6,943 nt of DNA from positions 1 through 6,943 of the forward strand of contig JAJDDU010000229.1 in the NCBI GenBank assembly GCA_029260155.1. Direction: 5' to 3'. The stretch comes from Phycisphaerae bacterium (lineage in GTDB: Bacteria > Planctomycetota > Phycisphaerae > UBA1845). Below the pieces are notes generated by a model that searched no databases, had not been told where the DNA came from, and saw only the letters and a program-made list of their open reading frames with translations. Positions 1 through 5,973 of the stretch are shown in pieces (position 1 is the first letter of the stretch; every line of letters begins with the position of its first letter). The position numbers and the translations under genes were made by a program.

Positions 1-2047
1 CGCCGAAGAGGTCGCCCACCGTTTTCATGCCGTCGAGGAGAATGTCGTTGACGATGGTGAGGGGCTTGTATGTGGTGAGTGCCTGAGTGAGGTCGTCCTC
101 TAGCCCGTTGCGGTCTCCGTTGATGATTCGATGCTTGAGGCGGTCTTCAACGCTGAGCTTGGCGACGTCTTTCTTCGTGGAGATGTCCTCGCCTTCTGCG
201 AACAAGGAGATGTAGTGCATCAGCGGATCGCGGCCGTCGTGGCGACGATCGTAGACCAGATCTTGGGCGGCGTCCCAGCGTTCGTCACTGATTCGCGTGC
301 GGGGGAGGATCTTGCTCGCATGCACGATGGCGGCGGTCAATCCGCGCCTCATGGCTTCGTGCAGGAAGACGGAATTCAACACCGCCCGCGCAGCCGGCGC
401 CAGCCCGAAACTGACGTTGGACACACCGAGCACAAGTCCGCATTCGGGCATTTCACGGGCGATGCCCTCGATGCCGTCGAGCGTCTCAAGCGCCAGACGG
501 CGATCGTCCTCATTGCCGGTTGTGATCGGGAAGGTCAGACAATCGAACAAGATGTCCTGCGGCTTGATGCCGTACTTTTCGGTACACAGATCATGAATGC
601 GCTGAGCGATGGCGATCTTCCGATCGCAGGTCTTGGCCATGGCCTCTTCAGGGTGTTCGTCGATGGTCAGTGCAACGACGGCCGCACCGTAGCGACGCAG
701 CATGGGGCAGAAACGCTCGAGCTTGGCCTCGCCGTCTTCAAGGTTGATCGAGTTGACGATGCACTTTCCGCCGGCGAGCTTGAGGCCCGCTTCGAGCACA
801 TCGGCCTCGGTGCTGTCGAGCATCAACGGGACGGTAACGTCCTGCGCGTATCTGCTGACGACTTTGTGCATGTCGCTCGCACCGTCGCGGCCAACGTAGT
901 CGACGCAGACGTCGAGAACGTGCGCACCCTCAGCCACCTGCTCGCGCCCGACGGCGACGAGCTGGTCGAGATCGCCTTCCAGAAGCAGCCGCTTGAACTT
1001 GCGCGAGCCGTTGGTGTTGCTCCGCTCGCCGATGATGAGAAAGCTGTTGTCCTGGCGCATGGGTATGGCTTGATAAAGACTGCTGACAGCTGGCTCGCGC
1101 TTGGGTGTTCTCTGCTTGGGCGAACGCGTCCCGATCGCGGTGACCAGGGACTTGAGGTGCGCGGGCGTGGTCCCACAACAACCACCGACGGCATTCACGC
1201 CGTCGATCTCGACGAATTCAACAAGCCATCGGGCGAATTCCTCGGGCGTGAGATTGTAATGCGGCTTGCCGTCGACGAGCTGAGGCAGCCCGGCATTCGG
1301 CTGAATCATGATCAGCCGGTCGCTGGACGCCGTCAGTTCGCGTACGTGGGCGCTCATTTCCTGTGGACCGGTGGCGCAGTTCAGCCCGATGACCTGTACG
1401 GCATCGTAGGCTTCGAGCGCGACGATCGCAGCGGCTACCTCAGTGCCAACCAGCATCGTGCCGGTGGTTTCGATGGTGACGGTGCAAAAAATCGGCACCT
1501 GGATACCGCAATCTGCCATCGCATCGATGCCGGAAACGATGGCGGACTTGGCCTGCAAGATGTCCTGGCAGGTTTCGACCACGATCGCGTCGACGCCGCC
1601 CTCGAGGAGGCCTCTGCACTGTTCCGTGTAGCTGTCAAGCAGCGTGTCCCAGTCGGCCTGGCGCAACGAGGGCAGCCTCATCCCGGGACCGATCGAGCCG
1701 AGGACGAATCGCGGTTTTTCCGTCGTGCTGAGCGCGTCGCATTCCTTGCGCGCGATCTCCGCAGCGTGCCGGTTCAACATCCGCGTCTCGTCGGACAGCC
1801 CGAACTCGCCAAGAACGAGCTTGCTGGCTCCAAACGTGTTCGTACTGACAGCGTCGCTGCCGACTTCGAGAAACGAGCGGTGAATCTCAGCCACGACGTC
1901 CGGCCGCGTCCGCGTCAGCACGTCGATGCAGTTTTCGTGGTCGTCGTAGTCCGACATCGGAAGGTCGTGCGAGTGGGCACTGGTTCCCATGGCGCCGTCG
2001 AACACGAGGACACGCTTTCGTAGATGATCGAGGATGTTGCCGTTCAT
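1..2047 (-). CDS. metH: Cobalamin-dependent methionine synthase, N-terminal part (runs off left edge)
   Basis: Transfers a methyl group from 5-methyltetrahydrofolate to homocysteine through cobalamin, making methionine in the cytoplasm. The 682 visible codons read cleanly from ATG at 2047. The homocysteine-binding barrel spans about residues 5-305, opens with FDGAMGT (16-22) and carries the three zinc-ligand cysteines: Cys224 in GLNCATGP, and Cys290 and Cys291 in GGCCGTTP. The pterin-binding domain (about 335-600) has IIGERSNTNGSRKF, MLDST, NSINLEDG, LTFPITTG and GVSNVSFG. The helical cap of the B12 module begins near 625, and the window ends in KTVGDLFG. The cobalamin-binding and AdoMet activation domains lie outside, so it cannot be said whether this is the full four-module enzyme. 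I see no clear Shine-Dalgarno before the ATG, but the start fits the family. It is divergent from pgpA and has its own candidate promoter. No cobalamin or SAM riboswitch fits in the short leader. Confidence 0.97.
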   Translation of the reverse strand, partial: MNGNILDHLRKRVLVFDGAMGTSAHSHDLPMSDYDDHENCIDVLTRTRPDVVAEIHRSFLEVGSDAVSTNTFGASKLVLGEFGLSDETRMLNRHAAEIARKECDALSTTEKPRFVLGSIGPGMRLPSLRQADWDTLLDSYTEQCRGLLEGGVDAIVVETCQDILQAKSAIVSGIDAMADCGIQVPIFCTVTIETTGTMLVGTEVAAAIVALEAYDAVQVIGLNCATGPQEMSAHVRELTASSDRLIMIQPNAGLPQLVDGKPHYNLTPEEFARWLVEFVEIDGVNAVGGCCGTTPAHLKSLVTAIGTRSPKQRTPKREPAVSSLYQAIPMRQDNSFLIIGERSNTNGSRKFKRLLLEGDLDQLVAVGREQVAEGAHVLDVCVDYVGRDGASDMHKVVSRYAQDVTVPLMLDSTEADVLEAGLKLAGGKCIVNSINLEDGEAKLERFCPMLRRYGAAVVALTIDEHPEEAMAKTCDRKIAIAQRIHDLCTEKYGIKPQDILFDCLTFPITTGNEDDRRLALETLDGIEGIAREMPECGLVLGVSNVSFGLAPAARAVLNSVFLHEAMRRGLTAAIVHASKILPRTRISDERWDAAQDLVYDRRHDGRDPLMHYISLFAEGEDISTKKDVAKLSVEDRLKHRIINGDRNGLEDDLTQALTTYKPLTIVNDILLDGMKTVGDLFG

Positions 2048-2079
2048 GGTTTTGAGTATCGGGACGTCACAGAGTATTC

Positions 2080-2109
2080 TTGGCGTTGATTGGTAATCGC
2101 ACCTATATT
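2080..2109 (+). promoter_or_regulatory. Candidate promoter for the pgpA-wecB-glycosyltransferase operon
   Basis: TTGGCG (2080-2085), an 18-bp spacer and TATATT (2104-2109) form a moderate sigma-70-like match pointing right. The start would fall near 2116, about 40 nt before the preferred pgpA start at 2156. The -10 box shares bases 2104-2107 with the leftward metH -10 box, so the two promoters could exclude one another. It is weaker than the metH promoter. Confidence 0.35.
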
Positions 2110-2130
2110 GCGGACGTTGCCGTTTGTCAA
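2102..2130 (-). promoter_or_regulatory. Candidate sigma-70 promoter for metH
   Basis: On the minus strand a perfect -35 box TTGACA (2130-2125) is followed after 17 bp by TATAGG (2107-2102), four of six matches to the -10 consensus. Transcription would start near 2095, giving a leader of about 48 nt before the metH ATG at 2047. Box quality and spacing make this the best promoter match I found in the window. It is a sequence match only. Confidence 0.6.
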
Positions 2131-2143
2131 GCAGCGGGATCTC

Positions 2144-2158
2144 GGAGTACGACGATTG
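2144..2158 (+). promoter_or_regulatory. Ribosome binding site and TTG start deciding the pgpA 5' end
   Basis: GGAG at 2144-2147 lies 8 nt before TTG at 2156. The frame is open further upstream to another TTG at 2090, but that start has no comparable binding site, would lie upstream of the candidate transcription start near 2116, and would add 22 residues that the family does not need. Confidence 0.6.
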
Positions 2159-2662
2159 GACGCCACGAAAAACAACACACGGACCACCGGGCAGCGCATC
2201 CTGCTGCTCGTCGGGTCCATCGGACCGTTGGGACATCTTCCCGCATCGGGAACGGTGGCTGTGGCCGCCGCGGGCGTCCCAGCCGCTTGGCTGATGCGGA
2301 CCTATCTGTCCTTTTGGACCTACCTCTTGCTCGCCGTCATCTTCACCGGCTTTTCGGTCTGGCTGCACGACGTTGGCGATCGGCTGCTGGGCGAGAAGGA
2401 CAGTCGCAAGCTGGTGCTCGACGAACTAGCGGGTTTCTGGTTCGCGGTGATCGTCGTGCCGCTGACTTGGCAGATGTTCACGCTGGCCTTTTTTCTGGAG
2501 CGTTTCATCGACATCATCAAGGTTCCGCCGGCCAACATCATAGAAAACAAAGTACCCGGCGGCGCGGGTGTCGTGGGCGATGACATCGTCGCGGGAATCT
2601 ACACCATGCTGATTCTACTGGCAGTCGAACACTGGGTCCGACCGGAGCTCTGGGGCGGATGA
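2156..2662 (+). CDS. pgpA: Phosphatidylglycerophosphatase A
   Basis: Predicted inner-membrane phosphatase that removes phosphate from phosphatidylglycerophosphate to give phosphatidylglycerol. From the TTG start it is 168 aa, normal for the family. It shows the family's motif order: a small G/P-rich block ending ASGTVAV (30-36, corresponding to the family's P-G-T block), an acidic DELAGFW (89-95), then ERFIDIIKVPPANIIE (115-130) and PGGAGVVGDDIVAG (134-147). These match the FDIxKPxP and GGxGIMxDDxxAG blocks of PgpA, with acidic residues Asp89, Glu90, Asp119, Asp142 and Asp143 kept. Hydrophobic segments lie at about 50-70, 93-113 and 145-157. The early block is less typical than usual (GPLGHLPASGT). 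Its TGA stop overlaps the wecB start in ATGA (2659-2662), so the two are very likely translationally coupled. A longer form from 2090 (190 aa) is possible but less likely. Confidence 0.88.
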   Translation: MDATKNNTRTTGQRILLLVGSIGPLGHLPASGTVAVAAAGVPAAWLMRTYLSFWTYLLLAVIFTGFSVWLHDVGDRLLGEKDSRKLVLDELAGFWFAVIVVPLTWQMFTLAFFLERFIDIIKVPPANIIENKVPGGAGVVGDDIVAGIYTMLILLAVEHWVRPELWGG

Positions 2663-3789
2663 AGATTTGTTTTGTCTTCGGAACGCGACCCGAGGCGATC
2701 AAGGTCGCCCCGGTCATCACCTACATGTCGTCGCTGGACGACTTCGACGTGGTGACCGTTCTGACCGCACAGCACCGCGAGATGCTGGACCAAGTCGTCG
2801 AGGTGTTCGACATCCCCGTAAGTCATGACCTCAATGTCATGACCGAGAACCAAACCCTCTCATCGCTGACAGCCATACTGTGCGAGCGCGTGGGGCAGGT
2901 GCTTCGCAACGAGCGACCCGATTGCGTCATGGTTCAGGGCGATACGACCAGTTGCTTCATCGGCGGCTTGACCGGCTTCTACGAGGGGATCCCCGTCGCG
3001 CATCTGGAAGCCGGACTGCGCACCAACGACCCGCGTCAGCCATTTCCAGAGGAAATCAACCGGCGACTCGTCGGGCCTCTCGCGTCGTTTCACTTCGCCC
3101 CCACGGAGACCGCCCGCGCCAATCTCCTGAAAGAGAACGTGGCAGACGATCGAATCTGGATCACGGGCAATTCAGGCATCGACGCGCTGCGAATAATCAG
3201 CGAGCGGGAAGATGCGCAACTATGCGACGCGCTCACCGGCGCGCTGGCCCTCTGCGAAGGCCCCGTGATCGCGGTCACATCGCACCGGCGCGAAAACCTC
3301 CCGTTCATGCACGGCATTGCGTCAGCCATTCGGGACATACTCGATGCAACGCCCGACCTCAACGTCATCTTCCCCGTACACTTGAGCCCGAAAGTCCGCA
3401 GCGCGGTGATGCCCGTTCTGGCCACCCACGACCGTTGTCACCTTCTCGATCCACTGGCCTACGACCAGTTCGTCCTTCTGATGAAACGCAGCGACATCGT
3501 CCTGACCGATTCCGGCGGCATTCAGGAAGAAGCGCCCTATCTCGGCAAACCTGTGCTGGTCATGCGCCGAAAAACCGAGCGCCCCGAAGGCGTACAAGCA
3601 GGAACGCTCAAGCTCGTAGGCGATTCTCGGAAGTCGATCGTCGACCACGTGCTGTCGCTCATGAACGACACCGCCGAGCTCAAGCGCATGTCGCGAGCAA
3701 CCAATCCGTTCGGCGACGGGCGCACGTCGGAGCGGGTGGCGGATATCCTGCGGGACCAGCTTGAGAAGCGCGACGGGGAACAGTCGTGA
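2659..3789 (+). CDS. wecB: UDP-N-acetylglucosamine 2-epimerase, non-hydrolysing
   Basis: Interconverts UDP-GlcNAc and UDP-ManNAc in the cytoplasm, supplying ManNAc-type sugars for surface polysaccharide. The 376-aa length is typical. The GT-B fold signatures are all present: GTRPEAIK (8-15), QHREMLDQ (38-45), VQGDTTS (92-98), HLEAGLRT (115-122), PFPEEINRR (128-136), SHRREN (208-213), FPVHLSP (238-244) and LTDSGGIQEEAPYLGKP (282-298), followed by TERPEG (306-311). Residues important in characterised epimerases are retained: Lys15, Asp95, Glu117, Glu131 and His209 of the HRREN motif. A minor difference is TGNSGIDAL where TGNTVIDAL is usual. The hydrolysing branch of the family cannot be excluded by motif alone, but the retained residues and the absence of any fused kinase domain favour the bacterial non-hydrolysing form. 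ATG at 2659 overlaps the pgpA stop, and its own TGA overlaps the next start (GTGA, 3786-3789). Confidence 0.96.
   Translation: MKICFVFGTRPEAIKVAPVITYMSSLDDFDVVTVLTAQHREMLDQVVEVFDIPVSHDLNVMTENQTLSSLTAILCERVGQVLRNERPDCVMVQGDTTSCFIGGLTGFYEGIPVAHLEAGLRTNDPRQPFPEEINRRLVGPLASFHFAPTETARANLLKENVADDRIWITGNSGIDALRIISEREDAQLCDALTGALALCEGPVIAVTSHRRENLPFMHGIASAIRDILDATPDLNVIFPVHLSPKVRSAVMPVLATHDRCHLLDPLAYDQFVLLMKRSDIVLTDSGGIQEEAPYLGKPVLVMRRKTERPEGVQAGTLKLVGDSRKSIVDHVLSLMNDTAELKRMSRATNPFGDGRTSERVADILRDQLEKRDGEQS
3775..3788 (+). promoter_or_regulatory. Ribosome binding site and GTG start of the downstream glycosyltransferase
   Basis: GGGGA at 3775-3779, inside the end of wecB, lies 6 nt before the GTG at 3786. 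The GTG overlaps the wecB TGA. The binding site supports this non-ATG start and tight translational coupling. Confidence 0.6.
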
Positions 3790-4541
3790 CCATCTGGATC
3801 GCCCTGCCCGCCTACAACGAAGCCCCGCGCCTGCCCGCGCTGCTCGATCGATGGGCAGCGGTCATGAACGCCCAAGACCAACCACATCAATACGTGATCG
3901 TGGACGACGGCAGTTCCGACGAAACGCCCGACATCCTGCGCAAGTTCGCAGTCGAACATCCGCTGGAGATCACCACGCACCGCCCCAATCAAGGCCTCGG
4001 CGCATCGCTGCGCGATGGGCTGAAACACGTATCCGAGAACGGCGAACGCGACGATGTCGTCGTGATGATGGACGCGGACAACACTCAGCCGCCGGAACTG
4101 CTCCCCGCCATGCTCGAGCGAATGGCCACGACGCGATGCGATGTCGTCATCGCGTCACGCTACCGCAGCGGCGCCGATGTGGTCGGCCTCAGCGCGCTAC
4201 GCCGGTTCATGAGTTTCGGCGCGCGCGTGCTGTTTCAGACGGTGTTCCCCATTCGCGGCGTGCGCGATTACACGTGCGGATTCCGTCTGTATCGCGTCTC
4301 GATGATCCATCGCGCCTTCGCCGCCTATGGCAAGCGCTTTTGCGATCGAAACGGCTTCGAGTGTACAGCCGACATCCTGCTGCGCTTGGCGAAGCTGGGT
4401 GCGACGTTCGAGGAAGTGGGCATGGTCCTACAATACGGCGCCAAAGAGGGCGACAGCTCGATGCGCGTAGGCCGCACGGTCCGCAAGACCCTCGAACTAA
4501 TGCTCACCCGCCGATTCGAGCGTGCCCCCGATCAAGCGTGA
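3786..4541 (+). CDS. Family-2 glycosyltransferase, soluble DPM1-like
   Basis: A 251-aa GT-A fold enzyme expected to transfer a sugar from a nucleotide donor, plausibly to polyprenyl phosphate or another membrane acceptor at the cytoplasmic face. Seen in order: ALPAYNEAPRLP (6-17), the nucleotide-binding IVDDGSSDET (38-47), NQGLGASLRDGL (68-79), the metal-binding MDADNTQPPE (95-104), IASRYRSGAD (122-131), RDYTCGFRLYR (160-170) and GFEC (190-193) near the acceptor site. I see no hydrophobic C-terminal helix, unlike the second glycosyltransferase in this window, so membrane association would depend on basic patches (for example the C-terminal RVGRTVRKT and TRRFER) or a partner. It is the last gene of the coupled pgpA-wecB set. 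The sugar and acceptor cannot be read from sequence; UDP-ManNAc or a derivative made by WecB is a guess from context only. Confidence 0.9.
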   Translation: MTIWIALPAYNEAPRLPALLDRWAAVMNAQDQPHQYVIVDDGSSDETPDILRKFAVEHPLEITTHRPNQGLGASLRDGLKHVSENGERDDVVVMMDADNTQPPELLPAMLERMATTRCDVVIASRYRSGADVVGLSALRRFMSFGARVLFQTVFPIRGVRDYTCGFRLYRVSMIHRAFAAYGKRFCDRNGFECTADILLRLAKLGATFEEVGMVLQYGAKEGDSSMRVGRTVRKTLELMLTRRFERAPDQA

Positions 4542-4549
4542 TCAGAATC

Positions 4550-4575
4550 GTCATTCCGAGCTCAGCGAGGAATCT
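4550..4575 (+). repeat. Dispersed intergenic palindromic repeat, copy 1
   Basis: Starts 9 bases after the glycosyltransferase stop codon. It begins GTCATTCCGAGC and ends GCGAGGAATCT; ATTCC (4553-4557) and GGAAT (4569-4573) can pair as hairpin arms. Translated, it gives the string RHSELSEESR, which from memory is often met in spurious ORFs predicted over intergenic repeats in environmental bacteria. A second copy in the opposite orientation lies at 6791-6818. It lacks a T run, so a terminator role is not supported. Confidence 0.7.
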
Positions 4576-4697
4576 CGCCGAATCCCGAACAAGACGCTCG
4601 GCCTCACAATCATCACGCCATGCCAAACCGGATCAACTGTGGACCGACCGATGGCCGCCCTTATTCCAGATTCGGCCCACAAGTTTGAATATGGACT

Positions 4698-4749
4698 CCA
4701 TTATGTAAGGATAAGCATTTTGTCTTACATAAAGGGATCCATATGTAAG
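4698..4749. repeat. TATGTAAG inverted and direct repeat cluster
   Basis: Three copies of one short motif within 52 bp. Copy 1 is CCATTATGTAAG (4698-4709). Copy 2 is inverted, CTTACATAAAGG (4724-4735), and matches copy 1 at 11 of 12 positions. Copy 3 is direct, CCATATGTAAG (4739-4749), and lacks one base. TTATGTAAG (4701-4709) and CTTACATAA (4724-4732) form a perfect 9-bp inverted repeat around a 14-bp spacer. The cluster begins 33 bp past the 3' end of the Fic gene and is AT-rich compared with its surroundings. It could be a recombinase or regulator binding site, or the edge of a mobile segment; no such protein is encoded here. Confidence 0.65.
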
Positions 4750-4781
4750 CCTGGGGCACTTGCAGTGACAATGTATTTTTG

Positions 4782-5804
4782 CTACTCAAGGAACAAGTCC
4801 AGATACTCATCGAACATGAACATGCGATTCCGCTGATAGCCCGTGATCTCCCTCAGAATTCCCAGCTTCGTGAACTCTCCGACGAGGGCGCCCGCGGTCG
4901 GATGCGACACTCCCAGCTCAGCCGCAACCTCCTTCACGCCGATAACCGGTCGAGAATAGAGCAACGTGAGAAACTTCTGCCCGTTCGATGCTCGCTTGCC
5001 CAGCCCAAGCAGCTTCGGCTCCAGCGCCGAACGGAGCGCGAGGATCGCCTGAAACGTATCTTTTCCCTTCCGGGCTGTCTCCGGCACAGCCACCAGAAAG
5101 AACCTAACCCATTGCCCGAGGTCGTTGGATGACCGGACCATGCTGAGCGAGTCGTAGTACGCCGTCTTGTTCCTCTCAAGGTGGTCGGACAGGTATAGGG
5201 ACGGCTTGGCCAACAGGCCCTTGCTGACCAGGTACAATGTGATCAGCAGCCGCCCGATTCGACCGTTGCCGTCCAGGAACGGATGGATGGTCTCAAACTG
5301 ATAATGACTGATGGCGATGCGAACGAGGTGCGGCACGTCGATGTTCTCATCGTGCCACATACTCTCCAGATCGCTCATCAAGTCAGTCACTTCATCGTGG
5401 TGCGGCGGAATGAACACCGCATCTTCCAGCGTGGCTCCGCCGATCCAGTTTTGACTTCGGCGGAATTCCCCCGGCGTTTTGTGTTCGCCACGTACGCCTT
5501 GCATCAGGACGGCATGGGTGCGTTTGAGCAGACGATTAGACAATGGGAGAGTTCCCAGTTCGTCAATCGCCTGATTCATCGCCTGAACATAGTTCTGCAC
5601 TTCCTCCCAATCATCATGTTTCTCGGGCGAAATCTCCTCGCGTCGCATCAGCACTTCGTCCATTTCCGTCTGCGTGCCCTCGATGCGGCTCGATTTGCTG
5701 GCCTCCTTGATGATGTGCATCCGGATGAACAGATCCACCTTGGGAACGATCAAAGAGAACGCGTTGAGTTCGCCAAGTGCCTGCGTCGCTTTCTCCAAGA
5801 GCAC
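4782..5804 (-). CDS. Fic-family protein (AMPylase type, self-inhibited) with C-terminal winged helix; 5' end disrupted
   Basis: Fic proteins usually transfer AMP from ATP to a hydroxyl side chain of a target protein. Numbered from GTG at 5804 (340 aa), the full active-site motif HPFLDGNGRIGR is at 174-185 with catalytic His174. An N-terminal inhibitory helix SSRIEGT (38-44) fits the (S/T)xxxE(G/N) rule, with Glu42 as the blocking residue, so this is a class II Fic that needs no separate antitoxin. GEFRRSQNWIGG (112-123) is the usual flap region. Residues about 270-335 look like a winged helix-turn-helix (VKEVAAELGVSHPTAGALV), common in this subgroup. The coding sequence really appears to begin at ATG 5915, but TAG at 5862-5864 interrupts it at codon 18; translation from GTG 5804 (AGGA 5 nt upstream) would keep all core motifs. 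Single-line GC counts of 48, 50 and 57% are below the 68-72% counted in three neighbouring genes, suggesting separate origin. The target is unknown. Confidence 0.88.
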   Translation of the reverse strand: MLLEKATQALGELNAFSLIVPKVDLFIRMHIIKEASKSSRIEGTQTEMDEVLMRREEISPEKHDDWEEVQNYVQAMNQAIDELGTLPLSNRLLKRTHAVLMQGVRGEHKTPGEFRRSQNWIGGATLEDAVFIPPHHDEVTDLMSDLESMWHDENIDVPHLVRIAISHYQFETIHPFLDGNGRIGRLLITLYLVSKGLLAKPSLYLSDHLERNKTAYYDSLSMVRSSNDLGQWVRFFLVAVPETARKGKDTFQAILALRSALEPKLLGLGKRASNGQKFLTLLYSRPVIGVKEVAAELGVSHPTAGALVGEFTKLGILREITGYQRNRMFMFDEYLDLFLE

Positions 5805-5915
5805 GTTGATCCTGGGGTCTTCCCATGACCACGCACAATCAACCAGATTCGGCGAGAAGCTCTAGTACTGGTACTGCCGCTTGATTCTGCCCGCCTTGAA
5901 ATCTTCCAGTTTCAT
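5805..5915 (-). pseudogene. Disrupted 5' end of the Fic gene, in-frame amber codon
   Basis: ATG at 5915 opens a frame reading MKLEDFKAGRIKRQYQY (17 codons), then TAG (5864-5862), then SFSPNLVDCAWSWEDPRIN running straight into the Fic body in the same frame. From memory, Fic proteins of this subgroup start with a short basic leader ending near YKSF and an aromatic WxWEDP-like segment, so this looks like the true N terminus and the amber sits where lysine is expected; AAG to TAG is one substitution. GAGG (5929-5926) lies 10 nt before the ATG. The gene's normal stop is also TAG, which argues against amber being read as sense in this organism. A sequencing error remains possible. Confidence 0.75.
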
Positions 5916-5973
5916 AGATTCTGAACCTCAGCACCAAGGCTATCGCCGCGCTCCGTCAGCACAATACCGTGCT
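5916..5973 (-). other. Short spacer between second glycosyltransferase and Fic gene
   Basis: 58 bp on the same strand between the glycosyltransferase stop (5974-5976) and the Fic ATG. It contains AGCAC/GTGCT arms around GGTATT and the GAGG before the Fic start. In one frame it is open and ends in a TGA that overlaps the Fic ATG as ATGA (5915-5912). No convincing promoter is seen, so the Fic gene may be read through from the glycosyltransferase. Confidence 0.45.

Larger units (their letters stand above)
4542..4781. other. Convergent intergenic region, non-coding
   Basis: 240 bp between two converging genes. A frame of 104 codons crosses it, but its start lies inside the glycosyltransferase gene and part of its sequence is the translated dispersed repeat, so I do not call it a gene. 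The left part holds the dispersed repeat (4550-4575) and the right part the TATGTAAG repeat cluster (4698-4749). Between them (4576-4697) I see nothing recognisable. No convincing GC hairpin with a T run serves either gene; CACTTGCAGTG (4758-4768) makes only a 4-bp stem. Confidence 0.7.

Noticed and set aside
131..2023. 630-codon open frame on the plus strand opposite metH
   Set aside because: It is antisense to an unmistakable methionine synthase with all zinc and pterin motifs in place. Its own translation has no recognisable domain, and long antisense frames are expected in GC-rich codons.
2090..2155. 22-residue N-terminal extension of PgpA from TTG 2090
   Set aside because: It lacks a ribosome binding site, overlaps the candidate promoter region, and exceeds the usual family length, while TTG 2156 has GGAG at 8-nt spacing.
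2880..3764. 294-codon arginine-rich frame within wecB
   Set aside because: Out-of-frame shadow of the epimerase; composition is typical of a shifted reading of GC-rich codons.
3761..4708. 315-codon frame over the first glycosyltransferase
   Set aside because: Arginine-rich shadow in another frame, extending into the non-coding repeat region.
4758..4768. CACTTGCAGTG hairpin as terminator
   Set aside because: Only a 4-bp stem with a 3-base loop, and the nearest T run begins 8 bases later, too weak to call.
4522..4836. 104-codon frame across the convergent spacer
   Set aside because: It begins inside the glycosyltransferase, includes the translated dispersed repeat (RHSELSEESR), and ends inside the Fic gene on the opposite strand.
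4782..5915. Amber codon read as an amino acid (recoding) in the Fic gene
   Set aside because: The gene's own terminal stop is also TAG and there is no suppressor tRNA or pyrrolysine gene in view; simple mutation or base-call error is more economical.
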